Notes: a model not told the origin generated them from the letters alone. A DNA stretch of 64,000 nt from Alteromonadales bacterium alter-6D02 (GCA_002835545.1 PIZK01000012.1:1-64000); one strand, 5' to 3'. Counted from the first letter of the stretch, positions 1 to 7,359 are shown. Program-made: numbers and translations.

Positions 1-126
1 GCAAACGATATTAACCCCTATAATTACTTCCTTCACTTGTTCAAGGTGATACCGACCTTGGATGATAACGCAGACTTAACGGCACTCATGCCGTGGAATG
101 TGCAGCTCGATTACACGTCAGGCTAG
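1..126 (+). mobile_element. IS66-family transposase, C-terminal fragment
   Basis: The reading frame is open from base 1 and stops at TAG 124-126. The 41 visible residues contain the pattern HLF..IPTLDDN.DLTALMPWNVQ, which matches the extreme C-terminal tail of IS66-type TnpC transposases (typically H-L-L-x-x-L-P then L-P-W-N). The rest of the element lies left of the window, so whether the copy is intact cannot be judged. The transposase would act with TnpA/TnpB on its own terminal repeats. The assignment rests on this short tail only. The element abuts a block of integron-cassette-like genes. Confidence 0.75.
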
Positions 127-152
127 GCGCAACGGGTTAGTTGCGCGTTTAC
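127..152. repeat. Hairpin / possible right end of the IS66 element
   Basis: Immediately after the transposase stop there is a perfect 7-bp palindrome, GCGCAAC-6 nt-GTTGCGC (127-146), followed by GTTTAC. Read on the minus strand the end begins GTAAACGCG, close to the GTAAGCG start common in IS66 terminal repeats, so the IS may end near 152. The same bases contain GTTAGTTG, the core motif of the attC-like sites further right, so this could instead be the remains of a cassette recombination site. Confidence 0.35.
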
Positions 153-162
153 TTTTATATGA

Positions 163-732
163 CTACATATCAAACCAACAACGTTCATAGATTATTTTGT
201 TTTTATTCAACACGACAACTTTGTGCACTTGGTTAAACTTATCAGTAGCTGTTGAGTCAGTTCCATGGCTATATTTGAAAAAAGAGCTTTCAACTAGAGA
301 GTCGTCAATTTTTACAACAGCTAAATTTCTCAGTAAACTTTTTTCAAAAATGGCCTGATACCCAATCACTGTTTGAATTGCTACTTCATAGTTTTCTTGT
401 GGTATTTTGTCTGGCCAAGACCACAGGCTTTCACTATCTATAAGCTCATCAATCTCAATATCATTCAAAGAGTTTAATATATTTGTTTTAACCAGTTTTA
501 AAATGGAATTGGCATTATTAATATTTTCTTTTGTTAATTCAATGGCATCCTTAACAGGAACAATTACAGTTGAATTATCTTTTCGATAATAAATAGCTGG
601 AAGGGAATATGAAGGTGGGTGGGTCAATTTTCGACTGTTTTTTATCGGGTAATTATTCGTATCACAAGGGTCTTCACTTGCAGAGGATATGAAGGCTAAA
701 AATGATATGAAACAACCTAGAACTATACGCAT
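163..732 (-). CDS. Hypothetical secreted protein (cassette-type gene)
   Basis: This 189-residue protein starts with a clear signal peptide: a short positive N-terminus, the hydrophobic stretch IVLGCFISFLAFISS, then a small-residue cleavage region before EDPCDTN. The mature part is hydrophilic with two cysteines (DPCDTN and ERCW near the end) that could form a disulfide in the periplasm. I recognise no family or catalytic motif. Its stop lies just 10 bases from the presumed IS66 end. On the minus strand it is the last gene of a series of small genes separated by attC-like palindromes, so it is probably a gene cassette. Function unknown. Confidence 0.6.
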   Translation of the reverse strand: MRIVLGCFISFLAFISSASEDPCDTNNYPIKNSRKLTHPPSYSLPAIYYRKDNSTVIVPVKDAIELTKENINNANSILKLVKTNILNSLNDIEIDELIDSESLWSWPDKIPQENYEVAIQTVIGYQAIFEKSLLRNLAVVKIDDSLVESSFFKYSHGTDSTATDKFNQVHKVVVLNKNKIIYERCWFDM

Positions 733-734
733 AA

Positions 735-835
735 GTATCCTTAGCTAATGCTTCAATAATAAGTGAGCCAAATGCTGGCGGGTGATTTTCTACGCAAATG
801 GCATGAGAGATTTGCGAATGTTAATTGATTGACTT
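735..835 (-). repeat. Degenerate attC-like site
   Basis: Between two minus-strand genes, the minus strand reads AATTAACATTCG at one end and GCATTAGCTAAGG at the other. These are imperfect complements in the positions of attC R'' and R' boxes, with a G-to-A change at the expected GTTRRRY crossover base. The internal stem is weak. Position between two cassette-type genes is the main support. Confidence 0.3.
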
Positions 836-1213
836 GTGAGTATCCAGCTTCTGGTGAATCGTAACACCATTACACTGCCCACCATAAGCCGCTAAAATCG
901 TCATGTTTTTTGGTAACTCTTTATAAAATACGCTAGCGCGAAATGATTTAGCGTCATCTATTACGTTTACCCGTAAAGGTATCCATACTTCTGGCATAGA
1001 GTAGTCTCCGACAAGAAGAACTAGATCACCCAATTTAAAGTCATCTATTTTCGCTGGAACTTTAATATAATACCACTGACCAAAACTATATCGTTCTACC
1101 ACAATAGTAGCGCCTGTTTTTATCATTTTTCGTTCCGCATTTTCTGTGCAAGCTATTGTTGTAGAGGCAACAGGGAATGAAAAACAAAATAAAAGCGAGA
1201 GTAATAATTTCAT
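821..1213 (-). CDS. Hypothetical secreted protein (cassette-type gene)
   Basis: I choose the ATG at 1213, which gives 130 residues, because it puts a typical signal peptide at the N-terminus (MKLLLSLLFCFSFPVAS, then TTIACTENAERK). The longer frame, open to 1387, would run through an attC-like spacer and the end of the neighbouring gene. The mature protein of about 110 residues has two cysteines (IACTEN and GGQCNG) and is rich in short beta-like segments. No family recognised. It lies in the minus-strand series of small cassette-like genes. Likely periplasmic; function unknown. Confidence 0.55.
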   Translation of the reverse strand: MKLLLSLLFCFSFPVASTTIACTENAERKMIKTGATIVVERYSFGQWYYIKVPAKIDDFKLGDLVLLVGDYSMPEVWIPLRVNVIDDAKSFRASVFYKELPKNMTILAAYGGQCNGVTIHQKLDTHKSIN

Positions 1214-1290
1214 AATGGCGAAGCCGCGCTGCGTTTGTGTCCCAGCGACCGAAGGGAGCGAGTTTAGCGCCTTGCTATGTTTCATGCTTA
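1211..1290 (-). repeat. attC-like cassette junction
   Basis: On the minus strand this junction runs from TATAAGCATG...GCAAGGCGC through a GCTCCCTTCGGTCGC mini-palindrome to GGCTTCGCCATTATG. The ends are partly complementary, as in attC outer boxes, and the middle is like the loop region of many environmental attC sites. The GTT core is replaced by ATT. It separates two consecutive minus-strand genes. Degenerate, so uncertain. Confidence 0.4.
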
Positions 1291-1605
1291 TACAACCTCG
1301 TAAACGTATGCAACGAATGTTTTTAGTAAATAGACTGAGTAAAGGATGCAGCCTAAATAGGGAAAAAATAATACATAGCCAAGCCAATGTACTTCCTCTC
1401 TTTTATCGTGTCTTGAGGGAATAAAAAACTTCTTCCCTACAACCTTAAGGCATAATTTATTGCACAAATAAAAATATGCAAAAGAAAACCAAATGAAGCT
1501 TACATAAGCCCCTTCTGGACGCATGAATGCAAATAGGATGCAGCAAAGTAAGAAGCCCCACTGAAAATACGGATAGGGTTTAAATGGAATCAAACTTGAC
1601 CTCAA
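1288..1605 (-). CDS. Hypothetical small membrane protein (cassette-type gene)
   Basis: This 105-residue protein is rich in aromatic and hydrophobic residues. It has about three predicted membrane segments (residues ~15-29, ~34-52 and ~75-97) around a basic cytoplasmic-looking stretch (KKFFIPSRHDKREE). No family recognised. It is the first gene on the minus strand after repeat copy 1, starting about 10 bases after the GTTATGTT core site, the spacing expected for the first gene after a cassette insertion site. Upstream bases CAAAGGAA are a possible ribosome-binding site. Function unknown. Confidence 0.5.
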   Translation of the reverse strand: MRSSLIPFKPYPYFQWGFLLCCILFAFMRPEGAYVSFIWFSFAYFYLCNKLCLKVVGKKFFIPSRHDKREEVHWLGYVLFFPYLGCILYSVYLLKTFVAYVYEVV

Positions 1606-1621
1606 TTATTCCTTTGAAACA

Positions 1622-2101
1622 TAACATTATATTATAGATGGGCATAGTAATCACAGTAACCATCACAATTGAAATTTCGAACTAATATTCCATCTTTTCA
1701 TGTGGTTATCAACCTAAATCTATGGAATTAAAGTATTAAGAACGTAATTGCTATGACGGCATAGTAATTATAATGCCAAGCGAGATAAGAAATGGTTTTA
1801 CAGTCAATTAATCAGCTCTCTTAATTAAGTCTACTCTCGTTCATTTATGAGCGTTACTGTACGGTCAAAATAACACGCAATCCAATGTGCATTAAGTAAA
1901 CGCATTAATGAATGTGAATTTAACCGTTCGATGCAACACTCTGGTTAAATCGTTGAACAGGTGCTTAAGTCTCCTTCATCCACATCTCATATTTTCAATC
2001 CCTATTCTGATTGCCAACTTTTGAAGTGAATCTACTATCTCAGAACCAACTCTCCTAACTCAGAATAAAAGGTTCAAAGATTCTCACTGTTTCTCAGAAT
2101 G
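1622..2101 (-). repeat. Long direct repeat, copy 1 (non-coding, attI-like or non-coding cassette)
   Basis: About 480 bases that recur at 4236-4729 with high but imperfect identity in the same orientation. No credible gene lies inside. Read on the minus strand both copies end ATAATATAATGTTA, and then the following sequence differs between copies (TGTTTC here, GTTGCC there). That is the pattern of different cassettes inserted at one recombination point. Both copies hold two spaced GGCATAGTRATYA motifs and, at the far end, several CTCAGAA motifs. Confidence 0.7.
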
Positions 2102-2217
2102 GCGTGGAAATAAGGGGGGTTAGACTTGTGCTTACAATTCTGAATGCTAAGAGGCAGTATAGGTCACAAAATGGACGTTGGTGAATTGATATTAACACCG
2201 CAGTCTCCTTTGGGTAA
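2102..2217. other. Short gap beside repeat copy 1
   Basis: No established gene. On the minus strand an AAAGGAG ribosome-binding-like sequence precedes a GTG at 2198 that opens a 34-codon frame ending at 2094, inside the repeat. It may be a truncated cassette gene or chance. I see no family signal. Confidence 0.25.
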
Positions 2218-2517
2218 TTATCTACCGTATGTATCTACGCATTTTATAGATATTTTTGATGCATGCGAAAGTTCACATTGCTTGAATACTTTAGCCATTA
2301 AGCTTGGTTCAGTAGAGCTATCATAAATAATTAATACATTTATAGCTTTAAATGTCTTGATAAAAGACAGCAGATCACGTTTTGTTTCAAAGGTTCTATC
2401 ATTGAAACAATAAGAGCTACAAATTAATGATATTGCATTAGTTCCATTTTCAACCCATTCCTCATCTTCCAATGAATGATACTTAATTGCTAACTCTTTC
2501 CCTGACAATGCCATCAT
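2218..2517 (-). CDS. Hypothetical small protein (cassette-type gene)
   Basis: Up to 99 residues; the second Met (2514) is equally likely as start because the gene begins MM after GGGAGT. The protein is soluble with no signal peptide. It has four cysteines (ICSSYC, QCEL, KCVD) and a beta-strand-like stretch AINVLIIYDSS, suggesting a small alpha/beta fold. No family recognised. It starts right after the attC-like site 2521-2619 on the minus strand, the usual position of a cassette gene. Function unknown. Confidence 0.5.
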   Translation of the reverse strand: MMALSGKELAIKYHSLEDEEWVENGTNAISLICSSYCFNDRTFETKRDLLSFIKTFKAINVLIIYDSSTEPSLMAKVFKQCELSHASKISIKCVDTYGR

Positions 2518-2520
2518 ACT

Positions 2521-2619
2521 CCCTAAGGCCCTTTTAACAGAACTAAATATAGTTGGCTAGTAAGCGACGAAGGAGCAAAAGCCAACTGTATTTTGCCCTT
2601 TATTAACAGTTTGTTAACT
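2521..2619 (-). repeat. attC-like recombination site
   Basis: A long imperfect palindrome: AAATATAGTTGGCT (2545-2558) pairs with AGCCAACTGTATTT (2580-2593) with one mismatch. Outside it are CTTTTAACAG/CTGTTAATAAAGG arms and GTTAAC at one end. The loop contains GCGACGAAGGAGCA, identical to the loop of the site at 3841-3945. On the minus strand the R' end reads CTTAGGG where GTTAGGG is expected, so the crossover base may be lost. Confidence 0.65.
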
Positions 2620-2633
2620 GCTATTGCTAATGA

Positions 2634-2984
2634 TTACCACCGTTTCCTGTCAACATTAAATTGTACCGTGCTAGCTGCCACCACAAGTGCAATCGCCAGT
2701 ACGGTCAAAAGGCGAGAGGTTTTCCTGTACAAATGTTCGTTATTCCGTTTGTCGAAATGGTCGATGATGGTGACGAATAAATTGGCCCCGCCGATCAGTG
2801 CTGCAACAATGAATAGTAATAATGCATCCCCTACAAAAGTAATTCCATCTGATGATTCTTTATCCGGAAGGTGAAGCGATTGTTCAGTTTATCCCACATA
2901 AGCGAGGCCAAGTAATACAAACCCCCAAACAAAATTGAATATACGCTCTCTTATTGGTATGTGGTTAGCCTTGTAATTATCCAT
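2634..2984 (-). pseudogene. Small membrane protein gene split by an in-frame TAA
   Basis: Reading minus from ATG at 2984 (preceded by AAGGAGCAC), the frame codes MDNYKANHIPIRER then a hydrophobic segment FVWGFVLLGLAYVG. It meets TAA at codon 32 (2889-2891) and continues in the same frame without further stops to TAA 2634-2636. The second part has two more membrane segments (LLLFIVAALIGGANLF and LLTVLAIALVVAAS) joined by a charged loop (DHFDKRNNEHLYRK). The whole would be a ~116-residue, three-helix membrane protein. The single stop, with strong coding character on both sides, indicates a recent nonsense mutation, or possibly a sequencing error. It sits in the cassette series. Family not recognised. 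Confidence 0.65.
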
Positions 2985-3023
2985 GTGCTCCTTGGCAGTT
3001 ATATTTTTTATTAATTGGGGCAG

Positions 3024-3257
3024 TTAGTCAGGTACTGACTGAACTAATTTAATTAAACGTGAAATGGCTTCGGCATTTGAAATTACACCATCAGCGAGGT
3101 CTTCTGCAATTCGAATTGTTTCGTTGCGTGAACCAAACGGTATTGCTTCTAATGTATTTACATCGCCACCTACTTTTGAAAAAGCGTCATAATAGTTATC
3201 AAATTTGTCAGAAGCTAATATTCTAAGAATTTTTACTTTTCGGTCACAGTTTTTCAT
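3024..3257 (-). CDS. Hypothetical 77-residue protein (cassette-type gene)
   Basis: A small soluble protein with charged helices and no signal peptide. It begins MKNCDRKVKILRILASDKFDNY, and the body looks all-helical. An AAAGGACG ribosome-binding site lies just upstream. Only 24 bases separate it from the previous minus-strand gene, and those bases look like the first half of an attC site, so two cassettes seem to have been fused by a deletion. No family recognised; function unknown. Confidence 0.5.
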   Translation of the reverse strand: MKNCDRKVKILRILASDKFDNYYDAFSKVGGDVNTLEAIPFGSRNETIRIAEDLADGVISNAEAISRLIKLVQSVPD

Positions 3258-3281
3258 ATTCGTCCTTTGTTGAGGCGCTTG
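3258..3281 (-). repeat. Half attC-like sequence
   Basis: Minus strand reads CTAACAAGCGCCTCAACAA directly after (and overlapping) the stop of the upstream gene. This is typical of the R''/L'' start of attC sites in the Vibrio/Shewanella style, but the second half of the palindrome is missing before the next ATG. Confidence 0.4.
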
Positions 3282-3827
3282 TTAGTTACCATTTTCACGA
3301 AACTCAACTATTCTCTGCTTTGCAAGTTCGAGCGAATTACCTTCCCAGACATCTACTTTGCTGCCTTCAGCAAAATAGTTTTCAAGAAAACTCTGAGCAA
3401 AATGCCAAGGGTGGTATTCCCAGCCGTTATTTTTAGCATTGGCGGAATTACGAATCCATAGATCCCAAATTGCCACTTCAATTGTGTTTGATAAGTTAAG
3501 CTTTTGTTTTACGTAAGCTCTCCAGCTTCCATTAGTTGATTCGAAAAAGCTTGGATGCTTCTTATTAAACTCTTCGAGTGCAACTTTACTGCAATTCGGC
3601 AGTTTTTCTAACACCCTAATGATATAGAGTTCAAAAAAGTAGTCTAACGGTCGCTCTGCTTGATAATAAGGGGCGAACGTAGCCATAACACCTTCATATG
3701 ACTCAGGATAAGCTGGCATTGATGGTGGAATATACTGCTCTTGGTTCAATTGATTCCCTTTTTCAATAGCTTCAACACTGAAGATAAAAATTGCAAAGGC
3801 TAAAAATAATACTCGTAGTTTTAGCAT
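3282..3827 (-). CDS. Hypothetical secreted protein (cassette-type gene)
   Basis: This 181-residue protein has an N-terminal signal peptide (MLKLRVLFLAFAIFIFSVEA, then IEKGN). A ribosome-binding site TAAGGAAGCTC sits before ATG 3827. The mature part is rich in tryptophan and tyrosine (WRAYVKQKL, IWDLWIRNS, WEYHPWHFAQ) and has one cysteine. I recognise no family. Its TAA stop is embedded in an attC-like start sequence, as is common for integron cassette genes, and its start lies 14 bases from the end of the best attC-like site in the window. Probably periplasmic; function unknown. Confidence 0.6.
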   Translation of the reverse strand: MLKLRVLFLAFAIFIFSVEAIEKGNQLNQEQYIPPSMPAYPESYEGVMATFAPYYQAERPLDYFFELYIIRVLEKLPNCSKVALEEFNKKHPSFFESTNGSWRAYVKQKLNLSNTIEVAIWDLWIRNSANAKNNGWEYHPWHFAQSFLENYFAEGSKVDVWEGNSLELAKQRIVEFRENGN

Positions 3828-3840
3828 GAGCTTCCTTAGT

Positions 3841-3945
3841 TAACTAACGCTTGCCGTAAACGACACAAAATAGCAGACTAAAATTGGCGACGAAGGAGCA
3901 CAAGCCTGCTGTTTTGTGTCCATGGTTTAACGGCCTTGTTAGTTG
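3841..3945 (-). repeat. attC recombination site (best example)
   Basis: A 105-base imperfect palindrome with the full attC layout. Outer boxes AACTAACG/TTAGTTG carry a GTTAGTTG core. Second boxes are GCCGTAAAC and GTTTAACGGC, complementary except for one extra base. A 15-bp inner stem follows: GACACAAAATAGCAG (3862-3876) against CTGCTGTTTTGTGTC (3906-3920), one mismatch, with a loop containing GCGACGAAGGAGCA. The extra unpaired base in the inner boxes is the kind of asymmetry that orients attC recombination. The stop codon of the gene on its right (3939-3941, minus) lies inside it. Confidence 0.8.
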
Positions 3946-4217
3946 CCGTTAATCAAATTTTTTACTGTTATTCCTTTGGTGAACTTATTGAATAACATAT
4001 AAATAGGATATCCAATTGTAATATGTAAACCAAAAAGGAGTGAACAACCCAATGGTAATAGTAATACTAAAACTACGGGTGGTGTTTCACCGGGAAATAA
4101 ACCAAGTAACATAGCTACACCCAAAAGAATCATCCACACTATTCCTGTGCAAAAGCCAAATAAAAAAGCTAGTTTTACTACAGAAGTAAAACTGAGCTTA
4201 AGTTTATAAGAGTGCAT
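3939..4217 (-). CDS. Hypothetical small membrane protein (cassette-type gene)
   Basis: I choose ATG 4217 (92 residues) because AAGGAAG stands seven bases before it; the frame is open eight codons further. The protein has three hydrophobic segments (LAFLFGFCTGIVWMILLGVAM, VVLVLLLPLGCSLLFGL and ITIGYPIYMLF) and a basic tail ending INGN. Likely inner membrane; no family recognised. It is the first gene after repeat copy 2 on the minus strand, starting about 20 bases after the GTTAGTTG core site. Its stop lies within the attC site 3841-3945, the classic cassette arrangement. Confidence 0.55.
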   Translation of the reverse strand: MHSYKLKLSFTSVVKLAFLFGFCTGIVWMILLGVAMLLGLFPGETPPVVLVLLLPLGCSLLFGLHITIGYPIYMLFNKFTKGITVKNLINGN

Positions 4218-4235
4218 CAAAACTTCCTTGGCAAC

Positions 4236-4729
4236 TAACATTATATTATGTGATGGGCATAGTAATCACAGTCACCATCACAATTGAAATTTCGGACTAA
4301 TATTCCATCTTTTCATGTGGTTATCAACCTAAATCTATGGAATTAAAGTATTAAGAACGTAATTGCAATGACGGCATAGTGATTACAATGCCAAGCGAGA
4401 TAAGAAATGGCTTTACACTCAATCGATTGAATTACTTATTTAAGTCCATTCTCATATATTTAGGAGTGTTACTATCCGGCCATAATAACATGCAATTCAA
4501 TGTGCATTGAGTAAACGCATTAATCAATGTGGATTTAACCATTCGATGCAACACACTGGTTAAATCGCTGGGCTGGCGTTTAAAGCACCGTCATCCACAC
4601 CTCATATTTTCAATCTATGTTCCGATGGCTAACTTTGAAGTGAATCACCTATCTCAGAACCAATCCCCGTATCTCAGAATAAATTCCCCGTTCTGGCTCT
4701 CAGTGAGAATCTCTACTCGCTCAGAATAA
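4236..4729 (-). repeat. Long direct repeat, copy 2 (non-coding, attI-like or non-coding cassette)
   Basis: Second copy of the ~480-base sequence at 1622-2101. On the minus strand it ends ATAATATAATGTTAGTTG, immediately before a cassette-type gene. It carries GGCATAGTAATCACA (4256-4270) and GGCATAGTGATTACA (4373-4387) in direct orientation, and an array of CTCAGAA motifs (about 4650-4728) at the far side. No gene seen; an open frame at 4529-4729 has no start signal and is not conserved as a frame in copy 1. Beyond it (4730-4817) is the AT-rich leader of the next plus-strand gene. Confidence 0.7.
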
Positions 4730-4817
4730 ATCCCTTGTATCAGTTAAAAAAAACGTTAATATACCTAAACGTAATTTTATATGTCGTTTAGTTATATCTA
4801 ATTGGGGTTAACCAGTC

Positions 4818-7112
4818 ATGTCGAAACAAAGTTCTAATACGGGCGCTTTAAGCCAAATCTATCTTGATTCAAATGCCACCACACCTGTGTTGCCGCAGGC
4901 GGCCGAGGCGGCGTTAGCTTGTATGGAAACATTATTTGGTAACCCAAGTAGCAGCCACATCACGGGGCTGCGGGCTAAACAAGTGATGGATAACACTCGC
5001 CGAAATGCTAAAGAGGTCATTGGTGCGGGTCAAGGGGAGGTTATCTTTACTAGTGGCGCTACTGAAGGTATTCAAACGGCGATTATCTCGGCATTGCACC
5101 AAGCTAAACAATCGTTAAACCCCGAGACAGATTATTGTGTGTTGTATGGCGCGACAGAGCATAAAGCGGTGCCTGAGTCTTTAAAGCACTGGCTTAAAGT
5201 TCTTGAAATTGACGCGACGTTGATGGCGATCCCTGTAGATAAGCAAGGCTTACTCGACACTGAGTTTTTAGCGCAACATGCCCCGAATGCGTTACTTATT
5301 TGTACCATGGCAGTGAACAATGAAACGGGGGTGTTTCAAGATCTAGAACTGATTGAGCAAGTGATTCGTGCCAATAACCCTGATGCTTTTTGGATGGTCG
5401 ACTGTGTTCAAGCGCTAGGTAAGTTAAATCTTACTTTAGCTGATACAACAATCGATTACGCGCCATTTAGTGGCCATAAACTTTATGCACCAAAAGGGAT
5501 TGGTTTCGTTTACATTCGTGAAAACGCACCATTTACACCGTTTATCGCTGGTGGCGGTCAAGAAGGGGGTTTACGCTCAGGCACAGAAAACCTACCGGGC
5601 ATGGCGGCACTTAATGTGGTGTTTGAAATGTTACTGGGCAAGCATGAGCAGCAGTTTGCTTGCCATGAGGTGCTAGCTGGTTTTCGCCAACAGTTGACAC
5701 AAGCACTGCGCACGGCGTTTCCGGCGATCGTGTTTAACCATAACTTTGATGTATCAGTGGCAACCACACTTAACTTTTCAATTGCTGGTTTTAGCTCAAA
5801 AGAGATGATGGACTTATTTGATGCCGCTAATATTCGAGTGAGCTCAGGCTCTGCATGTAGCTCAAAGGTCACACGTAGCTTCGTGCTTGATGCGATGGGG
5901 CTTCCTGCTTGGCAAAGTGAGTCGGCAATTCGTTTATCATTTGGCCCTGCGATGACTCAGCAAGACGTTGATGCTGCTTGTCAGCGCATTGAGCAGTCAG
6001 CAGCAGCGCTAACCCATAGTTGCTTGGCACTAGCTGATGATGCACAAAATATGACAGACAAGGCTGAGCTTAATGGTTTGATGCAGTTTAAAGTGGGTGG
6101 TAGCTGCACTTGGCTTTATGTTGATCAGCAGCATAAGCAAGCGGTGATTATTGATCCGCTACCGCAAATTAGCGAGCGTTTAGCAACCCTATTGCAATGT
6201 CAGGGGTTATCGTTAGTTGCAGCCATTGATACTCATGGTCATGCCGATCATCAATCAAGTCGGGGTGAGTTATTAAACTTGCTTGGGCTAGAACAATACA
6301 CCGATCACTTAGGCTGGCCCGAGCAAACTAAAACGACTTGTTTAAATGGTCAGCGTTATCCTTATATCACGGTTGGCGAGCAGCAACTGATTGCCGTGCC
6401 GAGTAAGGGGCACACCAGTGATAGCATTAGCTTGTTATTAACCGCACCGAATCATAAAGAGACGGCAACTAAGCTACGTTATGCCTTTTGCGGTGATACC
6501 ATTTTAATGGGCACCTTAGGTCGCTCTAATTTTGAGTGCAGTGATAGTGCAGCGATGTATCAGACATTAATTCAGTTGGAGCACTTGATTGGTCAAAACA
6601 CCTTAATTTGTCCAAGTCATGATTATAATAATGAATTTACCACGACCATTGGCGCGGAAATGGAACGAATCCCTTTACTAAAACAGGTTATTGAGCTGAA
6701 AATTAACCAAGCACAGTTTGTGTTACAAAAATCACAGCTTGATCAACACATTGTTGACAGTGCCCATAGTGAAATCATTTGTGGTGCATTAACAGGGCAG
6801 TGTCAGCAACAGCACATTACAGAATATAATGCTGAGACGCTGGCTGCTGTGATGGATAAGCCAAACAACTTAATGTTGATTGATATTCGTGAGCCTCATG
6901 AGTTTGCGCTTCAACATAATGCTTCATTTGATCATAATGTGCCTTTAACGCGCTTAGTTGATTTTATTGAGCGTCAGCAGCTCAACAAAACGCAGCCCTT
7001 TGTGTTGGTGTGTCGCAGTGGCAGTCGCTCTCACGTGGCGGCACAAGCGTTATCCCGTTTGGGCTTTAGCCAAGTGGGGCATCTTAAAGGTGGCTATGCG
7101 TTGAGTGCGTAA
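4818..7112 (+). CDS. Cysteine desulfurase / persulfide-dioxygenase-like MBL / rhodanese fusion
   Basis: A 764-residue three-domain protein. Residues ~13-400 are a class V aminotransferase-fold cysteine desulfurase (NifS/IscS type): PLP lysine K221 in SGHKLYAPKG and the sulfur-accepting Cys347 in SSGSACSSK. Residues ~415-640 are a metallo-beta-lactamase domain with THGHADH (472-478), His532 in GHTSDS, Asp560 in CGDT and His601, the set found in ETHE1/glyoxalase-II-like persulfide dioxygenases. Residues ~665-764 are a rhodanese domain with catalytic Cys732 in VCRSGSR. All key residues are present. The order suggests sulfur taken from cysteine as persulfide and then oxidised or transferred within one polypeptide (inference). 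The start ATG follows TTGGGGTTAACC. iscX lies downstream. Cytosolic. Confidence 0.9.
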   Translation: MSKQSSNTGALSQIYLDSNATTPVLPQAAEAALACMETLFGNPSSSHITGLRAKQVMDNTRRNAKEVIGAGQGEVIFTSGATEGIQTAIISALHQAKQSLNPETDYCVLYGATEHKAVPESLKHWLKVLEIDATLMAIPVDKQGLLDTEFLAQHAPNALLICTMAVNNETGVFQDLELIEQVIRANNPDAFWMVDCVQALGKLNLTLADTTIDYAPFSGHKLYAPKGIGFVYIRENAPFTPFIAGGGQEGGLRSGTENLPGMAALNVVFEMLLGKHEQQFACHEVLAGFRQQLTQALRTAFPAIVFNHNFDVSVATTLNFSIAGFSSKEMMDLFDAANIRVSSGSACSSKVTRSFVLDAMGLPAWQSESAIRLSFGPAMTQQDVDAACQRIEQSAAALTHSCLALADDAQNMTDKAELNGLMQFKVGGSCTWLYVDQQHKQAVIIDPLPQISERLATLLQCQGLSLVAAIDTHGHADHQSSRGELLNLLGLEQYTDHLGWPEQTKTTCLNGQRYPYITVGEQQLIAVPSKGHTSDSISLLLTAPNHKETATKLRYAFCGDTILMGTLGRSNFECSDSAAMYQTLIQLEHLIGQNTLICPSHDYNNEFTTTIGAEMERIPLLKQVIELKINQAQFVLQKSQLDQHIVDSAHSEIICGALTGQCQQQHITEYNAETLAAVMDKPNNLMLIDIREPHEFALQHNASFDHNVPLTRLVDFIERQQLNKTQPFVLVCRSGSRSHVAAQALSRLGFSQVGHLKGGYALSA

Positions 7113-7143
7113 TTGCCCCGTTGATATATTTTAAAAGTGATTG

Positions 7144-7175
7144 AAAGCCAATAGTTTTTACTGTTGGCTTTTTTG
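7144..7175 (+). terminator. Rho-independent terminator of the triple-fusion gene
   Basis: AAAGCCAA - 12-base loop region - TTGGCTTTTTTG: a 6-8 bp stem followed by a T run, 30 bases after the stop at 7112. Confidence 0.75.
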
Positions 7176-7220
7176 TTTGAGATACCTACATGCCGTTAGT
7201 CGGTATCTCTTTGTGAGTTA

Positions 7221-7258
7221 AAAGCGAGGTCCTGAATAAAACACTTTCAGGACGACGA
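7221..7258. repeat. Interspersed palindromic repeat, copy A
   Basis: AAAGCGAGGTCCTGAATAAA followed by ACACTTTCAGGACGACGA. The GTCCTGAA/TTCAGGAC arms form an 8-bp stem. A nearly identical copy follows nine bases later and a third is at 29212-29249. Confidence 0.8.
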
Positions 7259-7267
7259 TTGGTGGGT

Positions 7268-7305
7268 AAAGCGAGGTCCTGAATAAAATACTTTCAGGAC
7301 GACGA
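7268..7305. repeat. Interspersed palindromic repeat, copy B
   Basis: Same 38-base unit as 7221-7258 with one base changed in the loop (ATACTT for ACACTT). The two form a direct tandem pair between the triple-fusion gene and iscX, with a 9-base spacer. Possible REP/MITE-like unit. Confidence 0.8.
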
Positions 7306-7359
7306 AATCTTGTGATCGGCTATGCTTAAACAAAGTGTATTTAATCAACAGGAGAAGAT

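Noticed and set aside
3841-3945. Reading the large palindrome as an ordinary transcription terminator
   Set aside because: The loop is long (29 bases), there is no T run, outer boxes with GTTAGTTG are present, and a stop codon lies inside it; attC fits better.
4529-4729. 66-codon open frame inside repeat copy 2
   Set aside because: No ribosome-binding site, and the frame is not kept in copy 1; region is non-coding.
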